A stretch of DNA of 64,000 nucleotides, taken from contig JAAWRC010000012.1 of the NCBI GenBank assembly GCA_022800815.1, positions 1 to 64,000 on the forward strand, given 5' to 3'. How positions within the stretch are numbered: position 1 is the stretch's first letter; each line of letters begins with the position of its first letter. This DNA is from Lachnospiraceae bacterium (lineage in GTDB: Bacteria > Bacillota > Clostridia > Lachnospirales > Lachnospiraceae). A program made the position numbers and the translations under genes. The notes below the pieces were generated by a model that saw only the letters and a program-made list of their open reading frames with translations, was not told where the DNA came from and searched no databases. Shown piece after piece: positions 52,956 through 61,951 of the stretch.

Positions 52956-54080
52956 CTATTTTTCAAAATAATCGGCGACGGCCTTCAGGTGCTCGATAAT
53001 GGGGAGGTGCTGGGGACAGACCCCCTCGCACTGGCCGCATTCCACACAGTCGCTGGCCTTGCCAAACACCGTGGCCAAGCGGGAATAATATTCCCCCTGG
53101 GGGGTCCAGCTCTTTGTCCTTAGCTCCTGTTTGTCCGTATTATATAAGGAAAAATATTTGGGGATGGCGATGTTCTGGGGGCAGCCGTCGGTGCAGTAGG
53201 AGCAGCCGGTGCAGGGAACGGCGATGTTTTTATTGATGATCGTCACCGCTTTTTTGATGATCTCCTTCTCCGCCTCGTCCACGGGGAGCAGATCGCTCAT
53301 GTATCCGGTGTTGTCAAGAAGCTGTTCCATGTCGCTCATGCCGCTTAGGACCATCATCACGTTATCCAGGCTGGCGGCGAAACGGATGGCCCAGGAGGAG
53401 ACGGACATGTCCGGATGACGCTCCTTGAAGAGCGCCTCGGCCTCGTCCGGGATCTGCGCCAGGGTGCCGCCTTTGACCGGCTCCATGACAATGACCGGTT
53501 TGCCGTGCTTTTTGGCGACCTCGTAGCATTTCCGGGACTGGACTCCCTCGCTGTCCCAGTCCAGGTAATTGATCTGGAGCTGGACGAATTCCATTTCCGG
53601 ATGGTCGGTGAGGACCTCGTCCAAGAGTTCCGGGCTGTCGTGGAAGGAAAAGCCGATCTTTCTCACGAGCCCCCGGGCCTTCTTTTCCTTCAGCCAGGTA
53701 AAGCAGTCCAGTCGGTTAAAGATCTCGTAATGGTCTGCGCCGATGTCGTGGAGCAGATAGTAGTCGAAATAATCCACCCGGGTCTTTCTAAGCTGCTCGT
53801 TAAAAATACGGTCCCGGTCTTCCTTCGTGTTCAGGAAGGGGGCGGGGAGCTTGTCGGCCAGGGTGAAGCTGTCCCGGGGATGACGGCTCACCAGGGCCTC
53901 CCCGGCGGCGTTCTCGCTCTGGAAGCCGCAGTACATCCATGCGGTGTCAAAATAGGTGAAGCCCTTCTCCAGGAAGGCGTCGACCATTTTTTTCGTCTGT
54001 TCCATGTCGATCTTCGCAGGGTCGTTGGGGTCGAGAGAGGGGAGCCTCATCAGCCCGAAGCCAAGTTTCTTTGTACTCAT
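52956..54080 (-). CDS. Aldo/keto reductase with ferredoxin domain, second copy
   Basis: A 374-residue protein with an aldo/keto reductase barrel ([17 protein letters not shown] with catalytic Tyr, YYLLHDIG) and a C-terminal domain binding two [4Fe-4S] clusters ([13 protein letters not shown] and [14 protein letters not shown]). It resembles the protein at 44755-45903 in design but the two differ clearly in sequence. A ROK regulator lies just upstream on the same strand (56-nt gap). Substrate unknown. Confidence 0.9.
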   Translation of the reverse strand: MSTKKLGFGLMRLPSLDPNDPAKIDMEQTKKMVDAFLEKGFTYFDTAWMYCGFQSENAAGEALVSRHPRDSFTLADKLPAPFLNTKEDRDRIFNEQLRKTRVDYFDYYLLHDIGADHYEIFNRLDCFTWLKEKKARGLVRKIGFSFHDSPELLDEVLTDHPEMEFVQLQINYLDWDSEGVQSRKCYEVAKKHGKPVIVMEPVKGGTLAQIPDEAEALFKERHPDMSVSSWAIRFAASLDNVMMVLSGMSDMEQLLDNTGYMSDLLPVDEAEKEIIKKAVTIINKNIAVPCTGCSYCTDGCPQNIAIPKYFSLYNTDKQELRTKSWTPQGEYYSRLATVFGKASDCVECGQCEGVCPQHLPIIEHLKAVADYFEK

Positions 54081-54136
54081 AGTGATCCTCCTGTATGATT
54101 AATATTTGTTTTTTCTGTTCTGCGCAGTTTCGGACG

Positions 54137-55267
54137 CTAGATTTGTTCGATAAAACGATGAATGTAGTAAAGTCCGGCGCCGATGGCCGTGGCAAATTTT
54201 CCATCCTCCCGCTTGGTGATGAAGTTCTCCTCTGCGGGAAAGGCGGAAAAGGAATTTATCATATGAAAGAGAAGCTCCAGATCTTCGTCGATAAAAAAAG
54301 TAGCCAGGTAACCGCTGATGATCATGTTGCAGTCAATGAAAGAAATAATGTTGCTGAGACCCTGGGCGAGCTGGTTCAGATAGGTAAACCAGACGGTCTG
54401 TCTGGCCGGGGAACCGGCCCGGAGTTCGGAAAAAAACTGCTCTGCGCTGCAGCCCGCAATCCGCTCCAGACTTTCTGCGGAGCAACAGGTATCCAGGCAG
54501 CCGCGCTGTCCGCAGTAACATAGTGGGCCATTGGGCATAACGCACATGTGCTCGATGGTGCCGCCGTGCATATGGAGGCCCGTGTGAATTTGTCCGTTCA
54601 GAATCAGGGAACTTCCCAAATTTTGGTTTAACAGGACAACGAGAGTGTCTTCCATATCTGTTTTATTCCAGAGTTCTGCGAAACCGGCGGCCTTTGCGTC
54701 GTGTTCCAGACGGCAGGGATAAGAGATATAAGATGCCAGAGAAGAAAGCCGGAATCCCAGGTTGTCCATGAGTTTTCCATAAGTGACAGAAGTCCCGTCA
54801 CGGGAGACAAGCCCCTGGGTGGCAATGCCGACACCCAGAATGGATTCCGGAGATACGGGAAGCTCTTGGGCAAACTGACAGACGGCTTCGCCCAGCTTTT
54901 GGCAGTATGCGTCGGAATTTTCATAAGGAAGCTCTAAGGTTTGCGGATTGATTGGATTTCCATACAGGTCAAGGCCGGTGATGTGGACCTTTTTGAAAAA
55001 CATGCTGACGCCGATGGCGACTCTGGCCGTCTCATTGATACGGATGACATAGGCCTTCCGGCCGCCGGTGGATTGGTAAAATCCGTCCCTCCGGATAAAA
55101 CCCGCCGATTCCAGCGATTTCAGGTTTTGGGTGACCGTGGTCAGGCTCATGTGGAGGCTGGCGGCGATCTCTTGCTTGGCGACGGCCCTCTGTTCATAAA
55201 TATAGTGGTAGATGGTTTTGCGGTTCATCTTTTTGACGTGTGAAGCAGTTAAACCCGTTTCAGCCAT
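54137..55267 (-). CDS. ROK-family transcriptional regulator
   Basis: The 376-residue protein has an N-terminal winged helix (AVAKQEIAASLHMSLTTVTQ then NLKSLESAGFI, about 28-58) and a C-terminal ROK domain (about 80-376) with the zinc motif region HMCVMPNGPLCYCGQRGCLD. The kinase-type DxGxT ATP loop is not preserved, as expected for a regulator. XylR/NagC-like relatives are sugar-responsive repressors. It is divergent from the sugar ABC operon at 55542 and the gap carries paired 15-mer motifs that may be its operators. ATG 55267 has AAGGGGGAA upstream. Confidence 0.88.
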   Translation of the reverse strand: MAETGLTASHVKKMNRKTIYHYIYEQRAVAKQEIAASLHMSLTTVTQNLKSLESAGFIRRDGFYQSTGGRKAYVIRINETARVAIGVSMFFKKVHITGLDLYGNPINPQTLELPYENSDAYCQKLGEAVCQFAQELPVSPESILGVGIATQGLVSRDGTSVTYGKLMDNLGFRLSSLASYISYPCRLEHDAKAAGFAELWNKTDMEDTLVVLLNQNLGSSLILNGQIHTGLHMHGGTIEHMCVMPNGPLCYCGQRGCLDTCCSAESLERIAGCSAEQFFSELRAGSPARQTVWFTYLNQLAQGLSNIISFIDCNMIISGYLATFFIDEDLELLFHMINSFSAFPAEENFITKREDGKFATAIGAGLYYIHRFIEQI

Positions 55268-55416
55268 TTTATTCCCCCTTATTGTCGAAAAGTACAAAGT
55301 CTATGGGAATGCATAATTGTTTTAAGCATACCAAATTTATAGAATGAAAGCAATAAGAAAAAATGAATTGTAGTTTTTGCACAAAAAATCGGCGGAATAT
55401 TTAGTGAATTTTTGCA

Positions 55417-55503
55417 TTGAAATTGTAATGGGCGATATTATATAATACTTTCAACCAATGGATATGCGAAAGACATAACCAAAATATATATGCAAAACAC
55501 ATA
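55417..55503 (+). promoter_or_regulatory. Promoter and paired operators of the esterase/ABC operon
   Basis: TTGAAA (55417-55422), 18-bp spacer, TATAAT (55441-55446). Downstream lie two related dyads: TATGCGAAAGACATA (55463-55477) and TATGCAAAACACATA (55489-55503), 26 bp apart, each of form TATG-N7-CATA. Their position just after the transcription start suits repression by the divergent ROK protein. Confidence 0.6.
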
Positions 55504-55541
55504 TACAAAATTATTGACTATAACTTTTGCGGGAGAATGAT

Positions 55542-56381
55542 ATGAAACAATATTTGAATGTTACGCCGGAGGAAAAGGTGATCGGGCTGGGTTCCTCCAT
55601 TGTTTACGGCAACAGGACGGAGTGGTGCGGCGCTACCTGGAGGCCCTTGGAATTGAGCCTGATGCGCTCCAGGCAGTTTTTCTACTATGACGAGGCGGAA
55701 ACCCTGCCCGTGATCGTGTTTTTCTGCGGGGGAGGATTTACCAACGTGGACCACAACGTATGGATGCCGGAGCTTGCCTGGTTTGCGAAGAGGGGCTATG
55801 CGGTGGTCAGCGTTCATTACAGCGTGACGGCCAGGACCCGCTTCCCCATGCAGCTGGAGGATGCGAAGCTGGCGATCCGGTATCTGAGGGCCCACCGGGA
55901 GGAACTTCGTCTGGACACGGACCGGATGATCGCCATGGGAGAGTCGGCCGGCGGCTATCTGTGCGGTCTCGTGGGATTGACCGGGAAGGACGGGACCCAT
56001 GACGTGGGAGAGTATCCGGAATACTCCAGTGAAGTTTCCGGCGTGGTGTCCTTTTACCCGGTGACCGATGCGGGGCTGTTTGCAAAAGAACTGGAAAAAA
56101 ACGGGGAACCGCTGATTCCGCCGGACATGGGAAGTTATCCGGGGCTTGCGGGGCTGGTTTCAGAGAAGACGCCGCCTTTTATGCTGCTCCACGGAACGGC
56201 GGATTCCCAGGTGCCCGTCAGCCAGAGCGAGCTATTGTACGAGGCGCTTGCGGCGCAGGGGGTTCGGGCGGAATTATATATTGTGGAGGGGGCGGAACAT
56301 GCGGACGCCCATTTCTTCCAGCCGGAAATGAAAGAACGGATCCTCGCATTTATGGATTCGGTGGTGAAGGCCGGGGATTAG
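55542..56381 (+). CDS. Alpha/beta-hydrolase, esterase/lipase-like
   Basis: A 279-residue protein of the BD-FAE/carboxylesterase group: oxyanion segment FFCGGGFTNVDHNVW, nucleophile Ser in MGESAGGYLCG, catalytic Asp in HGTADSQVP and His in EGAEHADAHFF. No signal peptide, so cytoplasmic. It is the first gene of the operon with a ribose-type sugar transporter and a zinc dehydrogenase, suggesting it deacylates an imported acylated sugar or glycoside; that is an inference. The ATG at 55542 follows GGGAG. Confidence 0.8.
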   Translation: MKQYLNVTPEEKVIGLGSSIVYGNRTEWCGATWRPLELSLMRSRQFFYYDEAETLPVIVFFCGGGFTNVDHNVWMPELAWFAKRGYAVVSVHYSVTARTRFPMQLEDAKLAIRYLRAHREELRLDTDRMIAMGESAGGYLCGLVGLTGKDGTHDVGEYPEYSSEVSGVVSFYPVTDAGLFAKELEKNGEPLIPPDMGSYPGLAGLVSEKTPPFMLLHGTADSQVPVSQSELLYEALAAQGVRAELYIVEGAEHADAHFFQPEMKERILAFMDSVVKAGD

Positions 56382-56464
56382 GACGGAAAGAGGAGCCTGA
56401 AAAGGAAAAGAACAGAAATTAGCCGGAATGGTCCGGTTAATCATAGAAAACAAGGAGGAACAAG

Positions 56465-57493
56465 ATGAAAAAATTAGTGGCAGTTGTACTTGCGGGGCTG
56501 ATGGTATTCAGCCTGGCGGCATGCGGAGGCGGCGATTCCAAGGAGACGGAAGCCAAAAAGGAAACAGAGGCAAAGACGGAGGCGGATACGGAGAAAGCGG
56601 AGACTCAGGAAGCCGCTGCGCCGGAGAAGAAGGATTCCTATTCGGTAGGAATCACGATTCAGGACCTCTCCAATGCGACCTGGGCGACTCAGGTGAACAC
56701 CATCACAGAGAAATGCGAGGAGCTTGGATGGACCGTCACGGCGGTGCAGCATGACAATGACGCACAGAAATGCATCACCCAGATTGAAAACTTTACCAAT
56801 TCCGGCTGTGATTTCATTTTCATCCAGTCTTCGGCGGCGGAGGCCATCAAGGATGCGGTGAAGGCGGCGCAGGACAAGGGAATCTGCGTCATCGGGACGG
56901 GCGTGGCCCTGGACTTTGCCGACATGAATTACACCAACGACAACTACGATGCGGGATACCGCTGCGGCAAGGCCATCGGCGAGTGGGCCAACGAGACCTT
57001 CGGCGAGGATCATGAGCTGATCGTGGCGCAGTTTTTATACGACGAGATCGTGGAAGTGACGCAGAGAACGGACGGACAGCTGGACGGATTGAAGGAGGTT
57101 CATCCCAAGTTCCAGGTGGTGGCGAACGCACATCCCACGGACAGCGCCACCGCCATGACGGAGACCGAGAACGTGCTGACGGCCCATCCGGAGATCGAGG
57201 TCATCTTCAACTGGGGTGATTCCATGGCCCTGGGGAGCCTGGAGGCGGTCCGCTCCATGAAGCGGGAGGGTGAGAATATGGCGATCGTCAGCGTGGACGG
57301 CACCGACGAAGCGGTAGCGGAGATTGCGGCAGGCTCTTCCCTGATCATGTCCTGCAGCCTTGGCGGGCCGGAGGAGCAGGGAATCCAGCAGTTCGACATG
57401 CTGCAGGCGTACCTTGCGGGGACCAACGAGGATCATTACTATTCTCCCAACATCACCATTGACAGATCCAACGCAAAGGATTATGTGAAATAA
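56465..57493 (+). CDS. Sugar ABC binding lipoprotein, RbsB type
   Basis: The 342-residue protein has a lipoprotein signal (LMVFSLAACG, lipidated Cys20), a Glu/Lys/Ala linker (about 25-58) and a type I periplasmic-binding domain (YSVGITIQDLSNATWATQV, QSSAAEAIKDAVKAAQDKGI, IFNWGDSMALG, VDGTDEAVAEI). It binds a monosaccharide-like ligand outside the cell. The ATG follows CAAGGAGGAAC. It belongs to the operon from 55542. Confidence 0.9.
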   Translation: MKKLVAVVLAGLMVFSLAACGGGDSKETEAKKETEAKTEADTEKAETQEAAAPEKKDSYSVGITIQDLSNATWATQVNTITEKCEELGWTVTAVQHDNDAQKCITQIENFTNSGCDFIFIQSSAAEAIKDAVKAAQDKGICVIGTGVALDFADMNYTNDNYDAGYRCGKAIGEWANETFGEDHELIVAQFLYDEIVEVTQRTDGQLDGLKEVHPKFQVVANAHPTDSATAMTETENVLTAHPEIEVIFNWGDSMALGSLEAVRSMKREGENMAIVSVDGTDEAVAEIAAGSSLIMSCSLGGPEEQGIQQFDMLQAYLAGTNEDHYYSPNITIDRSNAKDYVK

Positions 57494-57550
57494 TCCGGCC
57501 GGTCGCGGAACCGACGGGAAAATAAGGTCGGACAGGAACCATTTGGATTC

Positions 57551-57588
57551 GGGGCGGGACGCATCGCCGGGGAGCGGTGCCCCGCCCC
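57551..57588 (+). promoter_or_regulatory. GC-rich hairpin between binding-protein and ATPase genes
   Basis: GGGGCGGG (57551-57558)/CCCGCCCC (57581-57588) in the 118-nt gap. Without a T tract it is more likely an RNA stability element or weak attenuator, keeping the binding protein more abundant than the membrane parts. Confidence 0.5.
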
Positions 57589-57611
57589 CTTATGCGGAAG
57601 AGAGGTGCAAC

Positions 57612-59123
57612 ATGGCGGGCCAGGAAGAGAGAACCGCACTTTCCGTCCGGGGCATCGTGAAGGAGTATCCGGGCGTCAGGGCTCTGGACGGGGTGTCCAT
57701 TGATTTCAGGCAGGGGGAAGTGCATGCGCTGATGGGGGAGAACGGGGCGGGAAAGTCCACTCTGATCAAGACCATTGCGGGAGCCATTCAGCCGGATGCC
57801 GGCGAGATTTACGTGGACGGAAATAAAATCGAACATATGACGACGAAGCTTTCCAGAGAACTCGGGATCGCCGTCATTTATCAGGAGTTAATGATGATAC
57901 CGGCCCTGAGCGCGGCGGAGAACGTGTTTTTGGGAACGGACGTGAAAAAGCGCGGGCTGATCGACGGCAGGGACATGGGCCGCCGGGCGAAGGAGATTTT
58001 TGACCAGCTGGGGGTGGACATTGATCCCGCCAGCAGGACGGACCGGCTGTCGGTGGCTTATCAGCAGATGATCGAGATCGCAAGGGCGTTGGTGAAAAAT
58101 GCGAAGATTCTGATCATGGACGAGCCGTCCGCCATGCTGACGGAGGACGAGGTGCAGACCATGTTCCGGACGGTGGAACGGCTCAGGGAGTCGGGGGTCA
58201 TGATTATCTATATTTCCCACCGGCTGGAGGAGGTGTTCCAGATTTCCGACCGGATCTCCATCATGAGGGACGGGAAATACATTACCACGCTGAACACGAG
58301 GGAGACCAACAAACCGGAACTGATCCATTACATGGTGGGAAGGGAGCTCACGGAGACTTTTCCGGAGAAGGATTATGAGAGCGGGGACGTGGGGCTGGAA
58401 ATTAAGAACTTCACCGGAAACGGGGTGAGGGACATTTCCCTCTCGGTACGCCACGGAGAGATCCTGGGGCTTGGCGGACTGGTGGGGGCCGGCCGGACGG
58501 AACTCGCCCAGCTGATCTTCGGTTACGTGAAAAAGGAGGCCGGGGAGATGTTCGTGGAGGGAAAACAGGTGACGGTGAGGAATCCGAAGGATGCGGCGGC
58601 CCTCAGGATCGGGCTGATTCCGGAGGACCGGAAAGGTCAGGGGCTTCTCCTGAATTTTGACCTGACCTCCAACGTGGTGCTGCCGTCGCTGCCGCGGCTT
58701 TCGAAACTCACCTTTGTAAACAAAAAACGGGAAGCGGAGATGGCCGAGGATCAGAGAAAGGCGCTGCTCATCAAGACGCCGACCATGGCGCAGAAGGCAA
58801 AGAACTTAAGCGGCGGCAATCAGCAGAAGGTGGTGCTGGCGAAATGGCTGGCGGCGGAGTGTGATTACCTGATTTTTGACGAGCCGACCCGGGGCATCGA
58901 CGTGGGGGCCAAGCAGGAGATCTACAAGCTGCTCAGACGGCTGGCGGCGGATGGAAAGTGCATCATCATGATTTCCTCGGAGATGGAGGAGCTGATCGGC
59001 GTATCGGACCGAATCATCGTCCTCTGCGAGGGGAAAATGACAGGAGAGCTTCAGAAGGAAGAGTTTAATCAGGATAAGATCCTGGCGCTGGCGTCAGGCG
59101 AGAAGGATGAGGTAGGGGCATGA
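57612..59123 (+). CDS. Sugar ABC importer ATPase, RbsA/MglA type
   Basis: The 503-residue protein has two ABC domains. The first has Walker A GENGAGKST and Walker B ILIMDEPSAMLTEDEV; its signature region is LSVAYQQMIEIARAL. The second (about 255-500) keeps GLVGAGRTEL, the altered P-loop usual for RbsA, and LSGGNQQKVVLAKWL with LIFDEPTRGIDVGA. It powers uptake through the permease at 59120, which it overlaps by 4 nt. The start at 57612 has AGAGGTG upstream; the longer open frame is not used. Confidence 0.93.
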   Translation: MAGQEERTALSVRGIVKEYPGVRALDGVSIDFRQGEVHALMGENGAGKSTLIKTIAGAIQPDAGEIYVDGNKIEHMTTKLSRELGIAVIYQELMMIPALSAAENVFLGTDVKKRGLIDGRDMGRRAKEIFDQLGVDIDPASRTDRLSVAYQQMIEIARALVKNAKILIMDEPSAMLTEDEVQTMFRTVERLRESGVMIIYISHRLEEVFQISDRISIMRDGKYITTLNTRETNKPELIHYMVGRELTETFPEKDYESGDVGLEIKNFTGNGVRDISLSVRHGEILGLGGLVGAGRTELAQLIFGYVKKEAGEMFVEGKQVTVRNPKDAAALRIGLIPEDRKGQGLLLNFDLTSNVVLPSLPRLSKLTFVNKKREAEMAEDQRKALLIKTPTMAQKAKNLSGGNQQKVVLAKWLAAECDYLIFDEPTRGIDVGAKQEIYKLLRRLAADGKCIIMISSEMEELIGVSDRIIVLCEGKMTGELQKEEFNQDKILALASGEKDEVGA

Positions 59124-60097
59124 GTGGAAAAATGATAATTCAGAAAATAAAAACCTCCAGCGTGTTGGCGATTACGATCCTGCTGATCGGCATTATCGCA
59201 TTATTTTCATGTTTGAGCCCGCAGTTTCTGACGGGACAGAACATCATGAACGTGCTCCGGCAGGTTTCCATGATCGGAATCGCGGGATGCGGCATGATTA
59301 CGGTGCTTTTGACGGGAGGGATCGATTTATCTCTGGGCGCCATGGTAAAATTCATTAACATCGTGTGTGCGACCATGATCGTGACCTGGGGGCTTCCCCC
59401 GGTGCCGGCCTGTATCCTGGGAGTCCTGATCGCCACGGCGCTGGGCACGATCAGCGGATTTCTGATTTCCAAATTTAATCTGATGCCGTTCATCATCACC
59501 CTGTGCATGAAATTCGTGCTCCAGGGCCTGAGCTTCATCATCACCAACAGCCAGCCCATTTACGGCCTGCCGGAAAGCTTCAAGGTGCTGGGGCAGGGAT
59601 ACGTTCTGGGCGTGCCCATCCCGGTCATCCTCATGGCGGTCCTGGTGGTGCTCACCGGCATCTTCCTGAATAAAACTTACGTGGGACGGTATTTTTATTA
59701 CCTGGGCGGAAACGAGGAGGCCACGAAGCTCTCCGGTGTCAACACGAAGCTGATCCGGGTTCTGGCCTACAGCCTGACCGGGTTTTTCACCGGAATTGCG
59801 GCCATTGTCTGGCTGTCCAGGGTCAATTCGGGACAACCGGCCACGGGAACGGATTTCGAGTTTGACGTGATCTGCGGTCTGGTGCTGGGCGGCGTCAGCG
59901 CTTCCGGCGGCGAGGGCGGCATCCTGGGCGGCCTGATCGGCATTGTGGCCATCGGTTTTTTAAACAACGGCATGACGATGATCAACCTGAGCGAGTATCA
60001 TCAGATGGTGGTCAAGGGGCTGGTGCTCCTGCTTGCCATCGGCATGGACAGCATCAAGATCATGATGAGAAATAAGCAGAGCAAGGCGAGAGCCTGA
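59120..60097 (+). CDS. Sugar ABC permease, RbsC type
   Basis: A 325-residue membrane protein with about eight to ten hydrophobic segments and RbsC hallmarks: MIGIAGCGMITVLLTGGIDL, NEEATKLSGVNTKLIRVLAY (coupling loop), CGLVLGGVSASGGEGGILGG and a C-terminal VVKGLVLLLAI. It starts within the ATPase stop (ATGA). Confidence 0.93.
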   Translation: MSGKMIIQKIKTSSVLAITILLIGIIALFSCLSPQFLTGQNIMNVLRQVSMIGIAGCGMITVLLTGGIDLSLGAMVKFINIVCATMIVTWGLPPVPACILGVLIATALGTISGFLISKFNLMPFIITLCMKFVLQGLSFIITNSQPIYGLPESFKVLGQGYVLGVPIPVILMAVLVVLTGIFLNKTYVGRYFYYLGGNEEATKLSGVNTKLIRVLAYSLTGFFTGIAAIVWLSRVNSGQPATGTDFEFDVICGLVLGGVSASGGEGGILGGLIGIVAIGFLNNGMTMINLSEYHQMVVKGLVLLLAIGMDSIKIMMRNKQSKARA

Positions 60098-60124
60098 ACC
60101 TGGCGGAAAAGAGGGAAAATTGTG

Positions 60125-61156
60125 ATGAAAGGTACATATTTTTTAGGCGCGGCGGCTTCGCCCCGATTTGAAGTGAGGGAGATGGAGTTGGGAGAGCCGG
60201 GACCTCATGAGGTTTTGGTGGAAAACAGATCCTGCGGGGTCTGCGGGACGGACGTGCATATTTATCACGGGGAGGCCGGCTCGGCGGAGGTCCATCCTCC
60301 GGTGGTTCTGGGACACGAATTTGCTGGCGTGGTGGTCAGGACGGGCTCTGCGGTGACGAACGTGAAAGAAGGAGACCACGTGACACTGGACCCGAACATG
60401 TACTGTGGAAAATGCATGCCCTGCCGTATGGGGAAAAAGCAGAACTGTGAGAATTTGTTTGCGCTGGGCGTCAACGTGAACGGCGGGTTTGCCCAATATG
60501 CGATGTGCCCGGACACCCAGTGCTTTAAGGTCCGGGAGGACATGGATTTTGACGTGGCGGCCATGGCGGAGCCCCTGGCCTGCGTGATCCATGGCGTCGA
60601 CCAGGCGGGAATCCGACCCGGACAGACGGTGCTGGTGGTGGGGGGAGGCACCATCGGCCTTCTGATGGTCCAGATGGCGAAGCTCTCCGGAGCTTCCCGG
60701 GTAATCTTGAGCGAGCCCATTGGACTTCGCAGGAAGATTGGGATGGAAGTGGGGGCGGATGCCGTTATTGACCCGCTAAAAGAGAACGTTATGGAGAAAA
60801 TGTTTGAGATAACGGGGAGAAAAGGGGCGGATGTGGTGATTGAGTGCGTTGGGAAGCCCTTTGCGGCCGAACAGGCCTTTGCGGCGGCGGGCTTCGGGGC
60901 CACGGTGCTTCTCTTCAGCGTGCCGGCCGTGGACGCCACGGCGGCCCTTCCGCTGTTTGACGTTTACAAGAAGGAGCTGCGCGTGGTGGGGTCCATGATT
61001 AATCCCGACACCCATCAGCGGGCCGTGAACCTGTTGAATGCCGGCTGCCTGGAAATCAAAAAGCTGATCACCCACGCATATGATCTGGAACACTTGGAGG
61101 AAGCGATCCTCATGCAGATGAGCAGCGAGTCCATCAAGGTGGTGGTGCACCCGTAA
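60125..61156 (+). CDS. Zinc-dependent medium-chain alcohol/polyol dehydrogenase
   Basis: The 343-residue protein has the catalytic zinc site (CGVCGTDVHIYHG, GHEFAG), the structural zinc lobe (CGKCMPCRMGKKQNC) and the NAD-binding loop VVGGGTIGLLMVQMAK. It is related to sorbitol/threonine dehydrogenases. Being last in the sugar-transport operon, it probably oxidises the imported polyol or sugar. An in-frame GTG at 60122 is the alternative start. Confidence 0.88.
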   Translation: MKGTYFLGAAASPRFEVREMELGEPGPHEVLVENRSCGVCGTDVHIYHGEAGSAEVHPPVVLGHEFAGVVVRTGSAVTNVKEGDHVTLDPNMYCGKCMPCRMGKKQNCENLFALGVNVNGGFAQYAMCPDTQCFKVREDMDFDVAAMAEPLACVIHGVDQAGIRPGQTVLVVGGGTIGLLMVQMAKLSGASRVILSEPIGLRRKIGMEVGADAVIDPLKENVMEKMFEITGRKGADVVIECVGKPFAAEQAFAAAGFGATVLLFSVPAVDATAALPLFDVYKKELRVVGSMINPDTHQRAVNLLNAGCLEIKKLITHAYDLEHLEEAILMQMSSESIKVVVHP

Positions 61157-61162
61157 GTCGGG

Positions 61163-61199
61163 CGGCCCGGCTCCTTTCGATCCGGAAGGAGCCGGGCCG
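61163..61199 (+). terminator. GC-rich hairpin at the end of the sugar operon
   Basis: A perfect 14-bp stem (CGGCCCGGCTCCTT 61163-61176 with 61186-61199) 7 nt after the dehydrogenase stop. No T run follows, so termination may be partial. Confidence 0.65.
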
Positions 61200-61221
61200 A
61201 AATGCATTCAGGTGGCTTTCT

Positions 61222-61250
61222 TGACATTTCGTTTTTGACGTGGTATCCTG
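61222..61250 (+). promoter_or_regulatory. queT promoter
   Basis: Consensus TTGACA (61222-61227), 17-bp spacer, TATCCT (61245-61250). It leaves a leader of about 95 nt containing a preQ1-type aptamer. Confidence 0.75.
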
Positions 61251-61298
61251 AAATACGTCAAAAAGCCCATTAATTCAAGGGGACTTTTGGTAAATCCA

Positions 61299-61342
61299 CC
61301 GTGTGTTCGAGACCTTCCACACGTAAAACAAAACTAAAGGAG
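61299..61342 (+). promoter_or_regulatory. PreQ1-I riboswitch
   Basis: Stem P1 GTGTG (61301-61305)/CACAC (61318-61322) encloses a 12-nt loop TTCGAGACCTTC, followed by an A-rich tail GTAAAACAAAACTAA that runs into AAAGGAG. This matches the preQ1-I layout (UUC-N-AG loop, A-rich tail ending ACUAA, ribosome binding site at the edge). Ligand binding would pull the tail into the pseudoknot and hide the site, so control is translational. The downstream gene is a queuosine-precursor transporter, which fits. Confidence 0.85.
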
Positions 61343-61350
61343 ACAATTGA

Positions 61351-61854
61351 ATGATGAGAGAGAGAGAAGCAGCATCCAGAGCAGTTTTATTCACCGTGCA
61401 GGCGGCGCTGATCGCAGCCATTTACGTGGCGCTGACCGTGCCCTTTGCCCCCATTTCCTTCGGGCCGGTCCAGTTTCGGATCTCCGAGGCCCTCGTGATC
61501 CTGCCGTATTTTACCCCGGCGGCGGTGCCGGGCGTGTTTGTCGGCTGCCTGATCTCCAACCTTCTGGGGAGCGGCGTGGTTCTGGACATCGTATTTGGAA
61601 GCCTGGCGACGTTAATCGGGGCGGTCTGTTCGTACCTTGTGCGGAAGCATAAGTTTCTGGTGTGCGTGCCGCCGATCGTGTCCAACGTCCTGATCATCCC
61701 CTGGGTCCTCCGGGTCGCCTACGGTGCGCCGGACGCAATCTGGTGGATGATGGTCACGGTGGGGATCGGCGAGGTCCTGGCCGTCGCCGTCCTGGGAAAC
61801 AGCCTGCTGCTCCTGCTGGAGCGCTACCGCGGCCTGATCTTTGCCCGCAGGTAA
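61351..61854 (+). CDS. queT: Queuosine-precursor transporter QueT
   Basis: A 167-residue membrane protein of the QueT family (AALIAAIYVALTVPFAPISF, GPVQFRISEALVILPYFTPA, FVGCLISNLLGSG), with five or six hydrophobic segments. These are substrate-binding (S) components of energy-coupling-factor importers and take up preQ0 or preQ1-like precursors. A preQ1-I riboswitch lies immediately upstream. The ECF energising module is not in the window. ATG 61351 or 61354. Confidence 0.93.
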   Translation: MMREREAASRAVLFTVQAALIAAIYVALTVPFAPISFGPVQFRISEALVILPYFTPAAVPGVFVGCLISNLLGSGVVLDIVFGSLATLIGAVCSYLVRKHKFLVCVPPIVSNVLIIPWVLRVAYGAPDAIWWMMVTVGIGEVLAVAVLGNSLLLLLERYRGLIFARR

Positions 61855-61880
61855 GATAATAGAGGGAACGAGGCATACGA

Positions 61881-61910
61881 AAGACAGTATTGGAAGATAC
61901 TGTCTTTTGT
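61881..61910 (+). terminator. queT terminator
   Basis: 10-bp stem AAGACAGTAT (61881-61890)/ATACTGTCTT (61897-61906), loop TGGAAG, then TTG. The same bases form the -35 of the next promoter. Confidence 0.75.
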
Positions 61911-61918
61911 GTTATACT
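61890..61918 (+). promoter_or_regulatory. murC promoter overlapping the queT terminator
   Basis: TTGGAA (61890-61895), 17-bp spacer, TATACT (61913-61918), 34 bases before the murC ATG. The -35 lies in the terminator loop. Confidence 0.6.
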
Positions 61919-61951
61919 GGTTAAAATGAAAAGCGAAAAGAGGGAATCACC

